Positions 6,780-15,309 of a stretch of DNA of 31,333 bases are shown one piece after another (position 1 is the first letter of the stretch; each line of letters opens with the position of its first letter). The stretch is from an uncultured Clostridia bacterium (GTDB lineage: Bacteria > Bacillota > Clostridia > UBA1381): positions 1-31,333 of the forward strand of contig CAKSJF010000024.1 of the NCBI GenBank assembly GCA_934462945.1. Direction: 5' to 3'. Both the position numbers and the translations under genes were made by a program. Below the pieces are notes generated by a model that saw nothing but the letters and a program-made list of their open reading frames with translations, was not told the origin of the DNA and searched no databases.

Positions 6780-8205
6780 TTTCTTCTCCATTTGTTCTCT
6801 GCATCCCTATCACACTTTCCGAAACATTTCTGCGCTGTTCTTCCCGTTCTGCGGAGGATAAATCCTCATCCCGTTTTTCGTCCACCCCTTCAGTCGCCGA
6901 TTTCATGAACATAATCTTGATCGTGAGCAAAATCAGCTTTACATCCAAAAGAATGGAATAGTTTGTGCCATAAATAATATCCATCAGAATTTTATCCGAC
7001 ACACGGGTATTATATCTGCCATACACCTGTGCATAGCCGGTCAGTCCGGCTTTCATGCAGTAACGCATATCATAGCTGGCAATCGCCTTGGAATACTCGT
7101 CTGCAAAAACCGGGCGTTCGGGTCTTGGTCCTACCACCGACATAGAACCGCCCAGGATATTATAAATCTGCGGCAGCTCGTCCAGACGGAGCGCACGCAA
7201 AACTCTCCCCACACGCGTAATCCGCGGATCATTTTCTGTGGCAAACTGCGCGCCGTTCTTCTCCGCATCGGTCACCATGGTGCGCAGCTTATACACCCGG
7301 AAAACCTTTTTATGAAGCGTGTACCGCTCCTGCTTGTAAAAGACCGGACCTTTGGAATCCAGCTTAATCGCAGCTGCACAAATCATCATAATCGGGAAAG
7401 TAACGACAATTGCCAGAAGTGCAAAGATGATGTCAAAGCTCCGCTTGATCATCTTTTCAAAATGCGTCAGCTGGATTGCTTTTTTCACAATCACCGGTGT
7501 GTCGTCAATCTGATAAATCTTTCCTTTCAGCGTGGTAACGCCGTCCACATCAGCAAGAATATTCACCTGGATTCCCTGGCTCAATCCACAATACAGAATT
7601 TTTTCCGCCGCCTTATGTGAAATCTGCGGCGAAATAAAAATCGCGTCAAATTTCGGAATCATTTCATCTAAAAGCTTTTGCATTTCGTCCGGATCATTTT
7701 CATCCAGCAGATGATACCAGGAGCTGTTTTCCTCGTTGGACGCATATTTCAGCTTTCTTGCCAGCCGGCTGGTATTTTCCATATTCTCAACAATCAGAAA
7801 GGAACGCTTTTTTCCCGATTTCTTTTTTGCCCGCGCAATCATCATTCTCCAAATCAGCTCGGTGGGCAATAGAACAAAAAAGAGCACCCCCCAGAACGCA
7901 ATCGGCTGCTGCGCACACCAGAGCAGCCTGCTGAACACATACACACAAACATAGGCAACAATGACAGCAATTCCGACAGAGATAAGGGCATTATAAATAT
8001 TTTCCGCCTTGAGAGAATACAAGTCCAGCATAATATAATTGAAAATTACAACTGCTGAAAATGCCAATCCGTAATAAAACGCAGTCCTGTCCGAGCCGCT
8101 TGCGCCTGTCCTCTCAAAAATCTGTACAACACAGATAAAAACTGTCAGAAAATCACCCAAAACAGACATCAGTCTGATTAACTTGCTTTTTCCGTCTGCA
8201 CTCAT
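6748..8205 (-). CDS. Priming phosphoglycosyl transferase (polyprenyl glycosylphosphotransferase, WcaJ/CpsE type)
   Basis: 485 residues. It transfers a sugar-1-phosphate to undecaprenyl phosphate, the first step of repeat-unit assembly. Four hydrophobic helices (about residues 11-29, 42-62, 72-92 and 101-119) are followed by a soluble Rossmann-like region (130-245). The catalytic domain with its re-entrant helix (KRSFDIIFALLAIVVTF, 254-270) comes next. Family motifs are KLRTM (306-310), LDELPQIYN (341-349, with the Asp-Glu dyad) and VGPRPERP (358-365). A charged tail follows residue 445. This is the only priming enzyme in the window, yet it lies in block 2, downstream of the SLH gene and its terminator. 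I see no convincing promoter of its own: TGGTATAAA at 8213-8221 is too close to the ATG. Expression probably depends on read-through. The ribosome binding site is AAAGGGG. Confidence 0.95.
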   Translation of the reverse strand: MSADGKSKLIRLMSVLGDFLTVFICVVQIFERTGASGSDRTAFYYGLAFSAVVIFNYIMLDLYSLKAENIYNALISVGIAVIVAYVCVYVFSRLLWCAQQPIAFWGVLFFVLLPTELIWRMMIARAKKKSGKKRSFLIVENMENTSRLARKLKYASNEENSSWYHLLDENDPDEMQKLLDEMIPKFDAIFISPQISHKAAEKILYCGLSQGIQVNILADVDGVTTLKGKIYQIDDTPVIVKKAIQLTHFEKMIKRSFDIIFALLAIVVTFPIMMICAAAIKLDSKGPVFYKQERYTLHKKVFRVYKLRTMVTDAEKNGAQFATENDPRITRVGRVLRALRLDELPQIYNILGGSMSVVGPRPERPVFADEYSKAIASYDMRYCMKAGLTGYAQVYGRYNTRVSDKILMDIIYGTNYSILLDVKLILLTIKIMFMKSATEGVDEKRDEDLSSAEREEQRRNVSESVIGMQRTNGEENENISHHSGI

Positions 8206-8248
8206 AGCCTACCCCTTTATACCACCGGAATTTTTTACATATAGCTCG

Positions 8249-8282
8249 AAAAAAGCTGCCCCGTTTCAAAACACGGGGCAGC
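8249..8282 (-). terminator. Intrinsic terminator after the SLH gene
   Basis: A 10-base-pair GC-rich stem (8255-8264 with 8273-8282) is followed in the minus-strand RNA by six U residues (8249-8254). It lies directly after the SLH stop codon and before the priming transferase gene. It likely makes SLH transcripts far more abundant than those of the downstream genes. Confidence 0.9.
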
Positions 8283-8293
8283 AATACAACGCT

Positions 8294-9703
8294 TTAATAT
8301 AATAGCTGACTCTTATAGTCGTCTAATTTATTTCTGATATTATCCTGTCTGATCGAAATGCTCACATACCCGTTATCATCATATGCGCTTGTCGCTTTGA
8401 GACATTCCTTGTATGCCCAATGTGAGGGCGACATATCTACAAAGGAATAATCCCCTGCTGTGATGTCATACGCATTACCGTCTGCATCCAGAGCAGTCAA
8501 GCCCATCTCATTGCGACCGATAATATGGTTGAACAGCGTACAAAATTCTGCTCTCGTCATCACTTTGTCCGGAGCAAAGCTGTCATCGCTGACACCGCAC
8601 ATATAACCGTATGCATATACTTTTTTGATATACTCCTCATATTCGTTTCCTGCAATATCGGAAAACGGAGTATCTTTTGTAAGATTCAACCCGAGCGCAC
8701 AGGAAACTAATTTTGCAACCAGTCCGCGATTCACAGCGCCCAGCGGCAATTCTCCCTCTGTCGGCAGTCCGCCTGCTAACGCTTCATATGCAAGACCTCT
8801 TGCATACCACTCGCCCCGGTAAGGCTCCACCGACGGGCTAACTTTCAGCTTTTCTCCGCCTGTATAACCCTCCTGATCTAACAGACGTACCAGCATAGCA
8901 GATACCTGCTCTGTGGTAACACTGTCATCCATACCCATGTGAACCTCGGCGCTATAGCTTTCGCTGCCGTCCTCACCGGTGTATGTATTAATCAGCGGCT
9001 CATAGCCGAACACATAAGCAAACTTTGCGCCGTGCAGGTCAATGGAAGTATCTTTTTCTTCTTCCTCATAAGCTTCCGGCGGAATATCTTTCGGATCTTC
9101 CGGAATCACAATATCAATAATATTATTGGTTGTCAAATCAATAATCCGACCGTCAATGTGCCATCCATCATTTTCATGCTTAAACACATACCAGTCAATT
9201 CCATAGTTTTGGGAATTTAACTTCACCCAGGGTACAACCTCACCCTTATTGGAACGGATATAACCTTTCTGCATCAGCTGATCGCGTGCGCTGTCGAACG
9301 CGTCATCATCTGCCGGCGGATTGTTGACCTCCGCTAAAATGTCCTGCTCGGTAATTCCATCGCCAATTGCAATAGCATAATTATGATTTCTATTGCCGGC
9401 AAGCGTTGCAGTTGCAACAACGTCTGTAAAATACTCGCTCGGACGACCAGAAATGTTCCCCTGGCTATCCATCTGGAGTCCGTCCAGCTGGAGGAAAAAG
9501 CCTGCCGAGCCGCTCGGAATTTTGCGGTCTACACTTGCTTGATACTCCCAGTCCCAACCCCATCTGCTGCCCAAGGACAGACGATCTGTGGCTAAAACGC
9601 TTTCCTCGCCGTCATAGACGGCTTCCTCTCCATTACTTGCAAATGCTGTTGCTGCCGAATAAATGATTGCGGCTGCAAGCAGGAGTGATACAAATTTTCT
9701 CAT
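8294..9703 (-). CDS. SLH-domain cell-surface protein
   Basis: 469 residues. A signal peptide (residues 1-22, ending AFA) is followed by a unique N-terminal region of about 210 residues with aromatic and Asp-rich sequence and no family I recognise. Then comes an acidic linker (PEAYEEEEKD). The C-terminal half carries three degenerate SLH repeats. The first is around residues 245-300 (TEQVSAMLVRLLDQEGY). The second is around 340-400 (PFSDIAGNEYEEYIKKVYAYGYMCGVSDDSFAP, then MTRAEFCTLFNHI). The third is around 418-445 (SFVDMSPSHWAYKE). SLH repeats bind secondary cell-wall polysaccharide, usually through pyruvylated sugars, and so hold the protein on the cell surface. It is the first gene after a consensus promoter and a c-di-GMP-I riboswitch, with GAGGAGG before its ATG. 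The gene starts block 2 of the polysaccharide locus. Confidence 0.9.
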   Translation of the reverse strand: MRKFVSLLLAAAIIYSAATAFASNGEEAVYDGEESVLATDRLSLGSRWGWDWEYQASVDRKIPSGSAGFFLQLDGLQMDSQGNISGRPSEYFTDVVATATLAGNRNHNYAIAIGDGITEQDILAEVNNPPADDDAFDSARDQLMQKGYIRSNKGEVVPWVKLNSQNYGIDWYVFKHENDGWHIDGRIIDLTTNNIIDIVIPEDPKDIPPEAYEEEEKDTSIDLHGAKFAYVFGYEPLINTYTGEDGSESYSAEVHMGMDDSVTTEQVSAMLVRLLDQEGYTGGEKLKVSPSVEPYRGEWYARGLAYEALAGGLPTEGELPLGAVNRGLVAKLVSCALGLNLTKDTPFSDIAGNEYEEYIKKVYAYGYMCGVSDDSFAPDKVMTRAEFCTLFNHIIGRNEMGLTALDADGNAYDITAGDYSFVDMSPSHWAYKECLKATSAYDDNGYVSISIRQDNIRNKLDDYKSQLLY

Positions 9704-9725
9704 AAGAAAACCTCCTCATTCATTT

Positions 9726-9802
9726 GCAACCAGACAATCATAGAATCAGATTCCTTAGACTCACGGCTTTGCGCCCCACGCTTTCACGTGGTTTGCCCAT
9801 AA
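9726..9802 (-). promoter_or_regulatory. Cyclic-di-GMP-I (GEMM-I) riboswitch upstream of the SLH gene
   Basis: The minus-strand RNA contains GGGCAAACC (9790-9798), a CCACGU-GAAA-GCGUGG hairpin with a GAAA tetraloop (9782-9785), then the signature GGCGCAAAGCC. The second arm carries UCUAAG (9754-9759) and UAUGA (9738-9742), the two halves of the 11-base GAAA tetraloop receptor. The base before CAAACC is G, the Vc2 G20 equivalent expected for c-di-GMP rather than cGAMP selectivity. No terminator lies between the element and the ATG at 9703, while the ribosome binding site GAGGAGG is only about 10 bases downstream. Translational control is therefore the likelier mode. The direction of control is not evident. 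Confidence 0.9.
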
Positions 9803-9815
9803 TATTGATAATTTT

Positions 9816-9844
9816 ATTATACATGAAATTCATACCCTTGTCAA
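9816..9844 (-). promoter_or_regulatory. Consensus sigma-A promoter of the SLH gene/block 2
   Basis: TTGACA (9839-9844), 17 bases, TATAAT (9816-9821): both boxes perfect. Transcription starts near 9809, just upstream of the riboswitch. It is only about 65 bases past the stop of the last block 1 gene, and no clear terminator separates the two. Confidence 0.92.
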
Positions 9845-9909
9845 GGGTTAATCCGTTTTTTCTGTCAAAAAACTGCACAAAAAATCAAATTCCAGCTCTG
9901 CCGTTTTCT

Positions 9910-10746
9910 TTACAAAATCCCCTTATCGCAAAGCAGCATGCGAATCAGTTTTGCAGAGTTTTTTTCATCCAGCTTTCTTGCAAACAGTGCTCCGGAGGAG
10001 ACGATTTTTTCATAGTCTGTCTCGTCCAGCGTTTTCGGACTGTTGCCGCCGGCTGACCAGTCGGTATATCTCAGATTCCCTCTGCACGGCTCATAAAAGA
10101 CTGTATCTCTTGCAAAATTCCATAAAACCGTTTGCTTATAAACCTCGTCCGCACAGGAGGAGGCGAGGGTCATTTTCCGAATCAGATCTTTATGCTCCAT
10201 CAATGCCCCGACGCTTTTTTCGGTGAGAGATGCCCAGTTTGCTCCCTTTTTGATTTCTAAATTTTTCACACGGCGGATGCCGAGCCTTTTCTGAATTGCA
10301 AGGCACAGACGGTCGATTCTTTCATTCCGAAACCGATAGTACGAAATTCTGTCCCGATCCTGCCGGGTTGTCTGCTCTGCAATTGACAGATAGCTTTTCT
10401 TATTCCCGGCAAAAAATGCATCGAGCTCCTCTGCTGTCACCAAAGGAAAATCCACCCCGGACAGCAGATGAAACCAGGCATATTCCCTTTTTTGATATGC
10501 TGTCTCAAACAGGAGCATTTCGCAGAGAACCTGGCTTTGATGTCCCCATTTCACATTGATCCGCCGGTCGCAAAAAAAGACCCGGCTTTTCTGGCAGACA
10601 TTTTGAAACGCGCGAAAATCAAAATGTTTCACCTTTTTGTCAATATGCAGATAAACATCATGATTGGGATGATCCAGTCCCTGCAAAAGCAATTTTAAAA
10701 TACCGAAATTGTTATGCGCGATGATCAAAAAAGCGTGTTTTTCCAT
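9910..10746 (-). CDS. Glycosyltransferase family 14 (core-2/I-branching type)
   Basis: 278 residues. The N-terminus HAFLIIAHNNFGILKLLL and the segment YLHIDKK (residues 32-38) are typical of GT14 proteins. So are WFHLLSGVDFPL (about 92-103), GANWASLT, SCADEVYKQT, LRYTDW and LFARKLDE. Family members transfer GlcNAc or xylose to branch positions without a DxD metal motif. Here it probably adds a branching sugar to the repeat unit. The ATG is preceded by AAAGGAAAA. It is the last gene of block 1, 13 bases after the preceding GT2 gene. The downstream region 9845-9909 shows only a weak AT-rich hairpin, so transcription may run on into the SLH leader. Confidence 0.9.
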   Translation of the reverse strand: MEKHAFLIIAHNNFGILKLLLQGLDHPNHDVYLHIDKKVKHFDFRAFQNVCQKSRVFFCDRRINVKWGHQSQVLCEMLLFETAYQKREYAWFHLLSGVDFPLVTAEELDAFFAGNKKSYLSIAEQTTRQDRDRISYYRFRNERIDRLCLAIQKRLGIRRVKNLEIKKGANWASLTEKSVGALMEHKDLIRKMTLASSCADEVYKQTVLWNFARDTVFYEPCRGNLRYTDWSAGGNSPKTLDETDYEKIVSSGALFARKLDEKNSAKLIRMLLCDKGIL

Positions 10747-10759
10747 CGTATTTTCCTTT

Positions 10760-11719
10760 CTAATATGCCATAAAAATCCGGACTAACCGAATTGCCAGTC
10801 CTGCCGGAGCATAGCGCAGAAGAAAAAACAGCAGGAAATGCTTCGGATTGCTCCGGTAGGTCATAGAGGTTTTGATATAGCGTTTTAAGCTTGGATTCCG
10901 GAGCGCTTTTTTTGCATAGTCTGAATCGGTCAGCGCAGCCTCACGGCAATATAAAAGCAGAGTCAGCGCAGCTACACATTCCAGGCTTTTTCTTGTATTC
11001 TCCTCCATCGGACGGTTCAGAACATCCTCAAAAAGCACAGTAATTTTTGGTATTTTCGTGTTCTTTCCGGACAGGAAATGCCCGGAACTGCTGATATAAT
11101 AATGATAACCGCATACCTTTAAAAAACAGATTTTGTGCAGATAAAGAAGCATTTCTGCATTCAGCTTTAAATCCTCGGAAAAATATTTCTGCGTGTCGCC
11201 AAAAGATAATCCGTTTTCCGTCAGAAAGCTTTTTTTCACCAGCTTATTACACATTTCAAACGTGTGCCGGTTCTGATAAAAATACCGGTAAATATAGTCT
11301 GCCCGGTCGGTAATTCCAACGCAGTCCGAAAAGGCTGCACGCTCCGTCCGGCTGCCATCCTCCCGGATGTCGCAGATACCGCACTGCACCACCTCGCAGT
11401 CCTGGCTTTTTGCAGCCTCGTACATCTCCCGGTATAAATTCCGTTCCACCGTATCGTCCGCGTCCACAAATCCGAGATACTCGCCCCTTGCAATTTGGAT
11501 TCCGGCATTTCGGGCTGCTCCCTGCCCGGCATTTTTCTGGGTCAGAACCGTGATCCGGTCACCGTAAGAAGCAAGGATCTCTGCTGTAGAATCCGTCGAT
11601 CCGTCGTTGACCGCAATAATCTCCAGCTCCTCCAGACTTTGCAAAAGCAGCGACTCAATACAGGCGCAAATCGTTTTTTCTCCGTTATAAACCGGAACAA
11701 TGACCGACACCTTTATCAT
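10760..11719 (-). CDS. Glycosyltransferase family 2
   Basis: 319 residues with a full GT-A domain: VSVIVPVYNGEKTI at the start, EIIAVNDGSTD (33-43), GQGAARNAG (65-73) and YLGFVDADD (81-89, DxD metal site). The C-terminal third ends in a basic hydrophobic stretch (SNPKHFLLFFLLRYAPAGLAIRL), perhaps a membrane-associated helix. It adds one sugar to the lipid-linked unit. The ATG overlaps the pyruvyl transferase stop as ATGA, so the two are probably translated together. It resembles the GT2 enzymes at 5949 and 14281 in the N-terminal half, but each has its own C-terminal part, consistent with different acceptors. Confidence 0.93.
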   Translation of the reverse strand: MIKVSVIVPVYNGEKTICACIESLLLQSLEELEIIAVNDGSTDSTAEILASYGDRITVLTQKNAGQGAARNAGIQIARGEYLGFVDADDTVERNLYREMYEAAKSQDCEVVQCGICDIREDGSRTERAAFSDCVGITDRADYIYRYFYQNRHTFEMCNKLVKKSFLTENGLSFGDTQKYFSEDLKLNAEMLLYLHKICFLKVCGYHYYISSSGHFLSGKNTKIPKITVLFEDVLNRPMEENTRKSLECVAALTLLLYCREAALTDSDYAKKALRNPSLKRYIKTSMTYRSNPKHFLLFFLLRYAPAGLAIRLVRIFMAY

Positions 11720-12747
11720 TTCTCATCCACCTTACTTTCAAGATAGTGTTTTAATTCTGCCAAATGCCCTCCGGCATTTTCCCGGAACTCCTCCGGAATC
11801 CGGATTGGTGTATTCGTTTTTTTCATCAGAACAGTCAGCGCCTCTGCGGTAAGACCGTTTTTCGGAATCCTCAAAAATCCCAGCCGTTCAGAAAGCAGAT
11901 TCAGCTTACTGGTGTCCGACACAGCCGCCGCCGGAACACCGGCAAGCAAAGCGGCAATCACCCCGTGAAAGCGTGTGCTGATCACCTTTTCACACCGTGC
12001 CAGATGTTTAAAAATTTCCTCCGGTCGGCTGTCGTACGCAATCACTTCCGCAGCTTCGCGATACTTCATCAGCCGACAAACCGTCATAGCGGCAAGCAGA
12101 TCATTTTCCGTACCGGTATCAAATGCAAAAATCAGCGCCTTTTTTCCATGCGTCTGCACATACAGGTCACACGCTTTTGCCATTTGGAGAAAGAACGCAT
12201 AATTTTCATCGCTATACTGCCGGTATACCGGTATCACGCCAAGACACCCCTCTCCGGTACGCGGCAGAATCCATTCTGAGGAAAGCGAAAAAACCAAATC
12301 CTCATGGCACACAACCGTACTGCTCCCGGCTAATTCCGACATCATTCTCTCCGATTTCCGATCCCGGCAGGAGATCAGACCGTATTTTTTCAGTTCGCGT
12401 TTCATCAGCCAGCGTTCCAACACCCTTTCGGGTGCGTCCGCACTGCAATCCAAGACAGCCGTTTTCGCACAGGGGAATTTCTTTTCACGCATAATCGCAA
12501 GGAGCTTGGATACCTGCGCCATCCTCGAATGAAACTGAAAGCCTGTTCCGATCACATTCACCACCGCGTCAACCTCTGGCATTTCTCCGCAAATCCGAAC
12601 ATTCTGACACCCGTCAAAATGCCCCAGAAATTCCTGCGGCACACCGGCAACATAAAATTCATGCTCCGGCATACCGTTTACCAGAATCAGCTGCATCACA
12701 TCATCGCCAAAATTCCGGTCAAAATACCCGGATAGCTGTATTTTCAT
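11716..12747 (-). CDS. Polysaccharide pyruvyl transferase family protein
   Basis: 343 residues. The N-terminal GYFDRNFGDDVMQ (7-19) is the family start, normally N-x-GD. The C-terminal CEKVISTRFHGVIAALLAGVPA (252-273), with His261, is the hallmark of the pyruvyl transferase fold, which resembles GT-B enzymes. Members include CsaB, which adds ketal pyruvate to the wall polysaccharide that anchors SLH proteins, and capsule enzymes such as PssM. The donor is phosphoenolpyruvate. No transmembrane segment is present. Its position between Wzx and a GT2, with ATGA overlaps at both ends, places it in repeat-unit synthesis. Not every PF04230 member has proven pyruvyl transferase activity, so the reaction is inferred. 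It matters because an SLH protein is encoded 2 kb downstream. Confidence 0.88.
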   Translation of the reverse strand: MKIQLSGYFDRNFGDDVMQLILVNGMPEHEFYVAGVPQEFLGHFDGCQNVRICGEMPEVDAVVNVIGTGFQFHSRMAQVSKLLAIMREKKFPCAKTAVLDCSADAPERVLERWLMKRELKKYGLISCRDRKSERMMSELAGSSTVVCHEDLVFSLSSEWILPRTGEGCLGVIPVYRQYSDENYAFFLQMAKACDLYVQTHGKKALIFAFDTGTENDLLAAMTVCRLMKYREAAEVIAYDSRPEEIFKHLARCEKVISTRFHGVIAALLAGVPAAAVSDTSKLNLLSERLGFLRIPKNGLTAEALTVLMKKTNTPIRIPEEFRENAGGHLAELKHYLESKVDEK

Positions 12748-14291
12748 GTCCGCTCCTCCTTTTGAAGTTTTTCCCGTACTACCGTAAATGCTTTTTTTCG
12801 TTCACTCTTTGAGAATATCAAAAAGAAACCTGCCGCATAGCTGACTGCTGCCGCCGGGATTGCCGAGGCAAACAAGCCAAGCCACGAATCGATCACAAAC
12901 ATGCTCCGCACCGCGGCACACAAAAGCACCGCCGCCGCATCCAACAGGATTCCGCGCAGCAGAATCGGATAAAACGCAGTCTTTTTCACACCGATATTAT
13001 GCGCGGCATAAACCGGCACAAACAGAATAATCCGCAAAAGGAGCAAACAGGAGCTGACCCCGGCAATGGCATACAGTCCGAGATTTGTAAACTTTAGGAG
13101 CAGATACACCACAATAATATTCACCACACCGATGATTCCGTCAATCACTGCCGGCAGGCGAACACGGCAGAAAATAGTGTTGATTTGATTCAGCGGGAAA
13201 ATATAAATGGAAAATGCCTGCGGCAGCAGGGTGAGAATTGCTAAGATCTGCACCAGTCTGATCTCCTCCGCTGTCAGAGTCGGCAGCCAGAGCGAGAAAA
13301 AGTCACCGCCGAACACCGCAATGCCGATCACCGGCACAGAGCATAAAAATCCGCACATTTTAGAGGCAAAATTCGTTTCCGCAAAAAATTCTTCCTTTGA
13401 TCTTGTGGAATAGCTGATCGTCAGCGTGGGATAAAACGCACCTGCAATCACCCCGATCAGACTAATCAGCATCACCGGAAGCGTTTTTGCAATCGACAGA
13501 ATGCTCATATCCTCCGCTCCTAAAAACAGATTGGCAATCAGAAGATCCAGTCCGGTGAAAAGAATCTGGTTTAACTGGGAAACAGAATTCCACACGCCAA
13601 CCTTTGCAAGTTCTATCACCGCATGTATATCAAACAATTCCTTTTGAAAGCGCAGATCCGGCGTCAGTTTCTTTTTAAACCGGACTTTCAGCACGGACGA
13701 ATAAACTGCGCAGAGAAAAACAATCGCCCCGATATATCCGATATACGGATAAAAGAACGTGTATACTACAATCAGCAGGAGCGCCTTTAGAATAATACTT
13801 GAAACATTGATCAGTCCGGTAATTTCCAGCCGGTTCTTTACAAACGGCGCAGTTTCATATCTGGAAAAGATCAGATTGACAAAAAACATCAGAAAGACAA
13901 ATGCCCAGAGACATTTCACATCCAGGACATGATTCGCCGGAATATTGATCATTTTCTCCAGAAACAACACCAGGAAGAATGCCGGAATTGCCAGGATCAC
14001 AGTCAGAACAATATTCACCACCGTAACCGAGGTAAAGTACCGGTTCGCATTCTCAATTTCTCCTCTGGAATATGCCACGGTGATATAGCGGTTTGCCATA
14101 CCGTTAATCACGGTTGTGATAATGGTTGCATACTCTAAAAAATTATCTGAAAGACTGTAAAACCCATAAATGTCCTTTCCGATTTTTTCAATAATAACCG
14201 GAACAAGAAAGAAATTAATTGCCATCGCAACGGCAAACGCCATAAATTGTGAAACCATATTGAGCGCAAGCTGCTTTCCTTTACTTTTCAT
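12744..14291 (-). CDS. Wzx-type polysaccharide flippase
   Basis: 515 residues with about 12-14 hydrophobic helices spread over the whole length. The N-terminus LALNMVSQFMAFAVAMAINFFLVPVI and the following YGFYSLSDNFLEYATIITTVINGMANRY are typical of the polysaccharide transporter (MOP/MVF) superfamily. It would move undecaprenyl-linked repeat units from the inner to the outer face of the membrane for polymerisation. The ATG lies 11 bases inside the end of the GT2 gene, with GAGGGAGAG upstream. The stop overlaps the pyruvyl transferase start as ATGA. Together with the Wzy-like and Wzz-like genes at the start of the operon it defines a Wzx/Wzy-dependent pathway. Confidence 0.93.
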   Translation of the reverse strand: MKSKGKQLALNMVSQFMAFAVAMAINFFLVPVIIEKIGKDIYGFYSLSDNFLEYATIITTVINGMANRYITVAYSRGEIENANRYFTSVTVVNIVLTVILAIPAFFLVLFLEKMINIPANHVLDVKCLWAFVFLMFFVNLIFSRYETAPFVKNRLEITGLINVSSIILKALLLIVVYTFFYPYIGYIGAIVFLCAVYSSVLKVRFKKKLTPDLRFQKELFDIHAVIELAKVGVWNSVSQLNQILFTGLDLLIANLFLGAEDMSILSIAKTLPVMLISLIGVIAGAFYPTLTISYSTRSKEEFFAETNFASKMCGFLCSVPVIGIAVFGGDFFSLWLPTLTAEEIRLVQILAILTLLPQAFSIYIFPLNQINTIFCRVRLPAVIDGIIGVVNIIVVYLLLKFTNLGLYAIAGVSSCLLLLRIILFVPVYAAHNIGVKKTAFYPILLRGILLDAAAVLLCAAVRSMFVIDSWLGLFASAIPAAAVSYAAGFFLIFSKSERKKAFTVVREKLQKEERT

Positions 14292-15294
14292 CTACTCTCC
14301 CTCTCCGGGCATAAACCCATATCATCCGCCACATTTTATGCTTTACCGCCACCGTCATGACGCTTGCACGTTTTCCGCTTTTTTTGCTGTTCCAGGCACG
14401 GATATAAGAAAAAATAATCGGATCAACCGCCCGGATTCCGCTGATATATTCCCGATAATCCGCAGCATTCCGGCAAAGCGCGCAGGCATACTGAAACAGA
14501 ACATATGCCATATATGCCCCAAGCTGCTCCCGAATGCCGTATTGCTCGCAGGCTGCACCGAGTTTTTCAAAATCCCGGAGCATGAGCGCCATATCCCGCA
14601 TTTCATTCCGATAAAATTTATGACTTGCCGAGCCGGGCAGAATGCGGTATGCATACAAAGACTCTGCAAGACAAACAATCCTCTCCGCTCTCAGCATGAT
14701 CGGCAGTGTGGTTGCAAAGTCCTCGCCCAGATACAGGAGCGGATGAATCCGGAAACGGACATCCGAAAATAATTCTCTCCGAACCACCCTTGTCCAGACG
14801 CTTGGAACAAGTCCAAACGTGAAAAACGGTTTCCGGTCATCATAAATCATTCTTTGATATAATATGCTTTTGCGTTCTCCCTCATAGACTCCGGCAGGAA
14901 AATCCGGAAGTTTTGGAGTCAGCTTTCCGTTTTCCTCATCGGCATACCCAAACAGGCAGACATCCGCATGCGTTTTTTGGAGCGTCTCTGCCACACGTGC
15001 AAGCATATGCGGCATCAGTCGGTCATCTCCATCCAGATTCACCACATAGTCGCCTCCGGCAACCAAAAGTCCGGAATTCCGCGCCCGGGTCAGTCCCTCG
15101 TTTTGCTTATGAATCACCCGAATCCGGGAATCTGTCTGTGCATAGCGGTCAACGATTTCCGGGCATCCGTCCGGCGATCCGTCATCCACCAAAATCAGCT
15201 CATAATCCAAAAAATCCTGTGTGAGTACACTTTGGATACACTCCTCCAGATATTTTTCGACCCGATAGATCGGAACAATCACGCTAAACAGCAT
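14281..15294 (-). CDS. Glycosyltransferase family 2
   Basis: 337 residues. The GT-A domain shows FSVIVPIYRVEKYLEEC, ELILVDDGSPDGCPEI (32-47), GLTRARNSGL and VVNLDGDD (84-91, metal site). The spacing resembles EpsJ/CpsI-like enzymes. The C-terminal part is helical and Cys-bearing and ends in a basic segment. It acts in the cytoplasm at the membrane, adding a sugar to the lipid carrier. The ribosome binding site GGAGTAGGC precedes ATG 15294, and there is a 15-base gap to the upstream gene. Long open readings on the opposite strand across this gene (14170-14772 and 14968-15972) look like codon-bias shadows. Confidence 0.93.
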   Translation of the reverse strand: MLFSVIVPIYRVEKYLEECIQSVLTQDFLDYELILVDDGSPDGCPEIVDRYAQTDSRIRVIHKQNEGLTRARNSGLLVAGGDYVVNLDGDDRLMPHMLARVAETLQKTHADVCLFGYADEENGKLTPKLPDFPAGVYEGERKSILYQRMIYDDRKPFFTFGLVPSVWTRVVRRELFSDVRFRIHPLLYLGEDFATTLPIMLRAERIVCLAESLYAYRILPGSASHKFYRNEMRDMALMLRDFEKLGAACEQYGIREQLGAYMAYVLFQYACALCRNAADYREYISGIRAVDPIIFSYIRAWNSKKSGKRASVMTVAVKHKMWRMIWVYARRGRVDEK

Positions 15295-15309
15295 AGCCTA
15301 CTCCTTTCC

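Noticed and set aside
8213..8221. Extended -10 promoter (TGGTATAAA) for the priming transferase gene
   Set aside because: There is no -35 box, and the start would fall at the ribosome binding site, leaving almost no leader.
9845..9909. Terminator at the end of polysaccharide block 1
   Set aside because: Only an A/T-only seven-pair stem without a U-tract is present; I do not regard it as a functional terminator.
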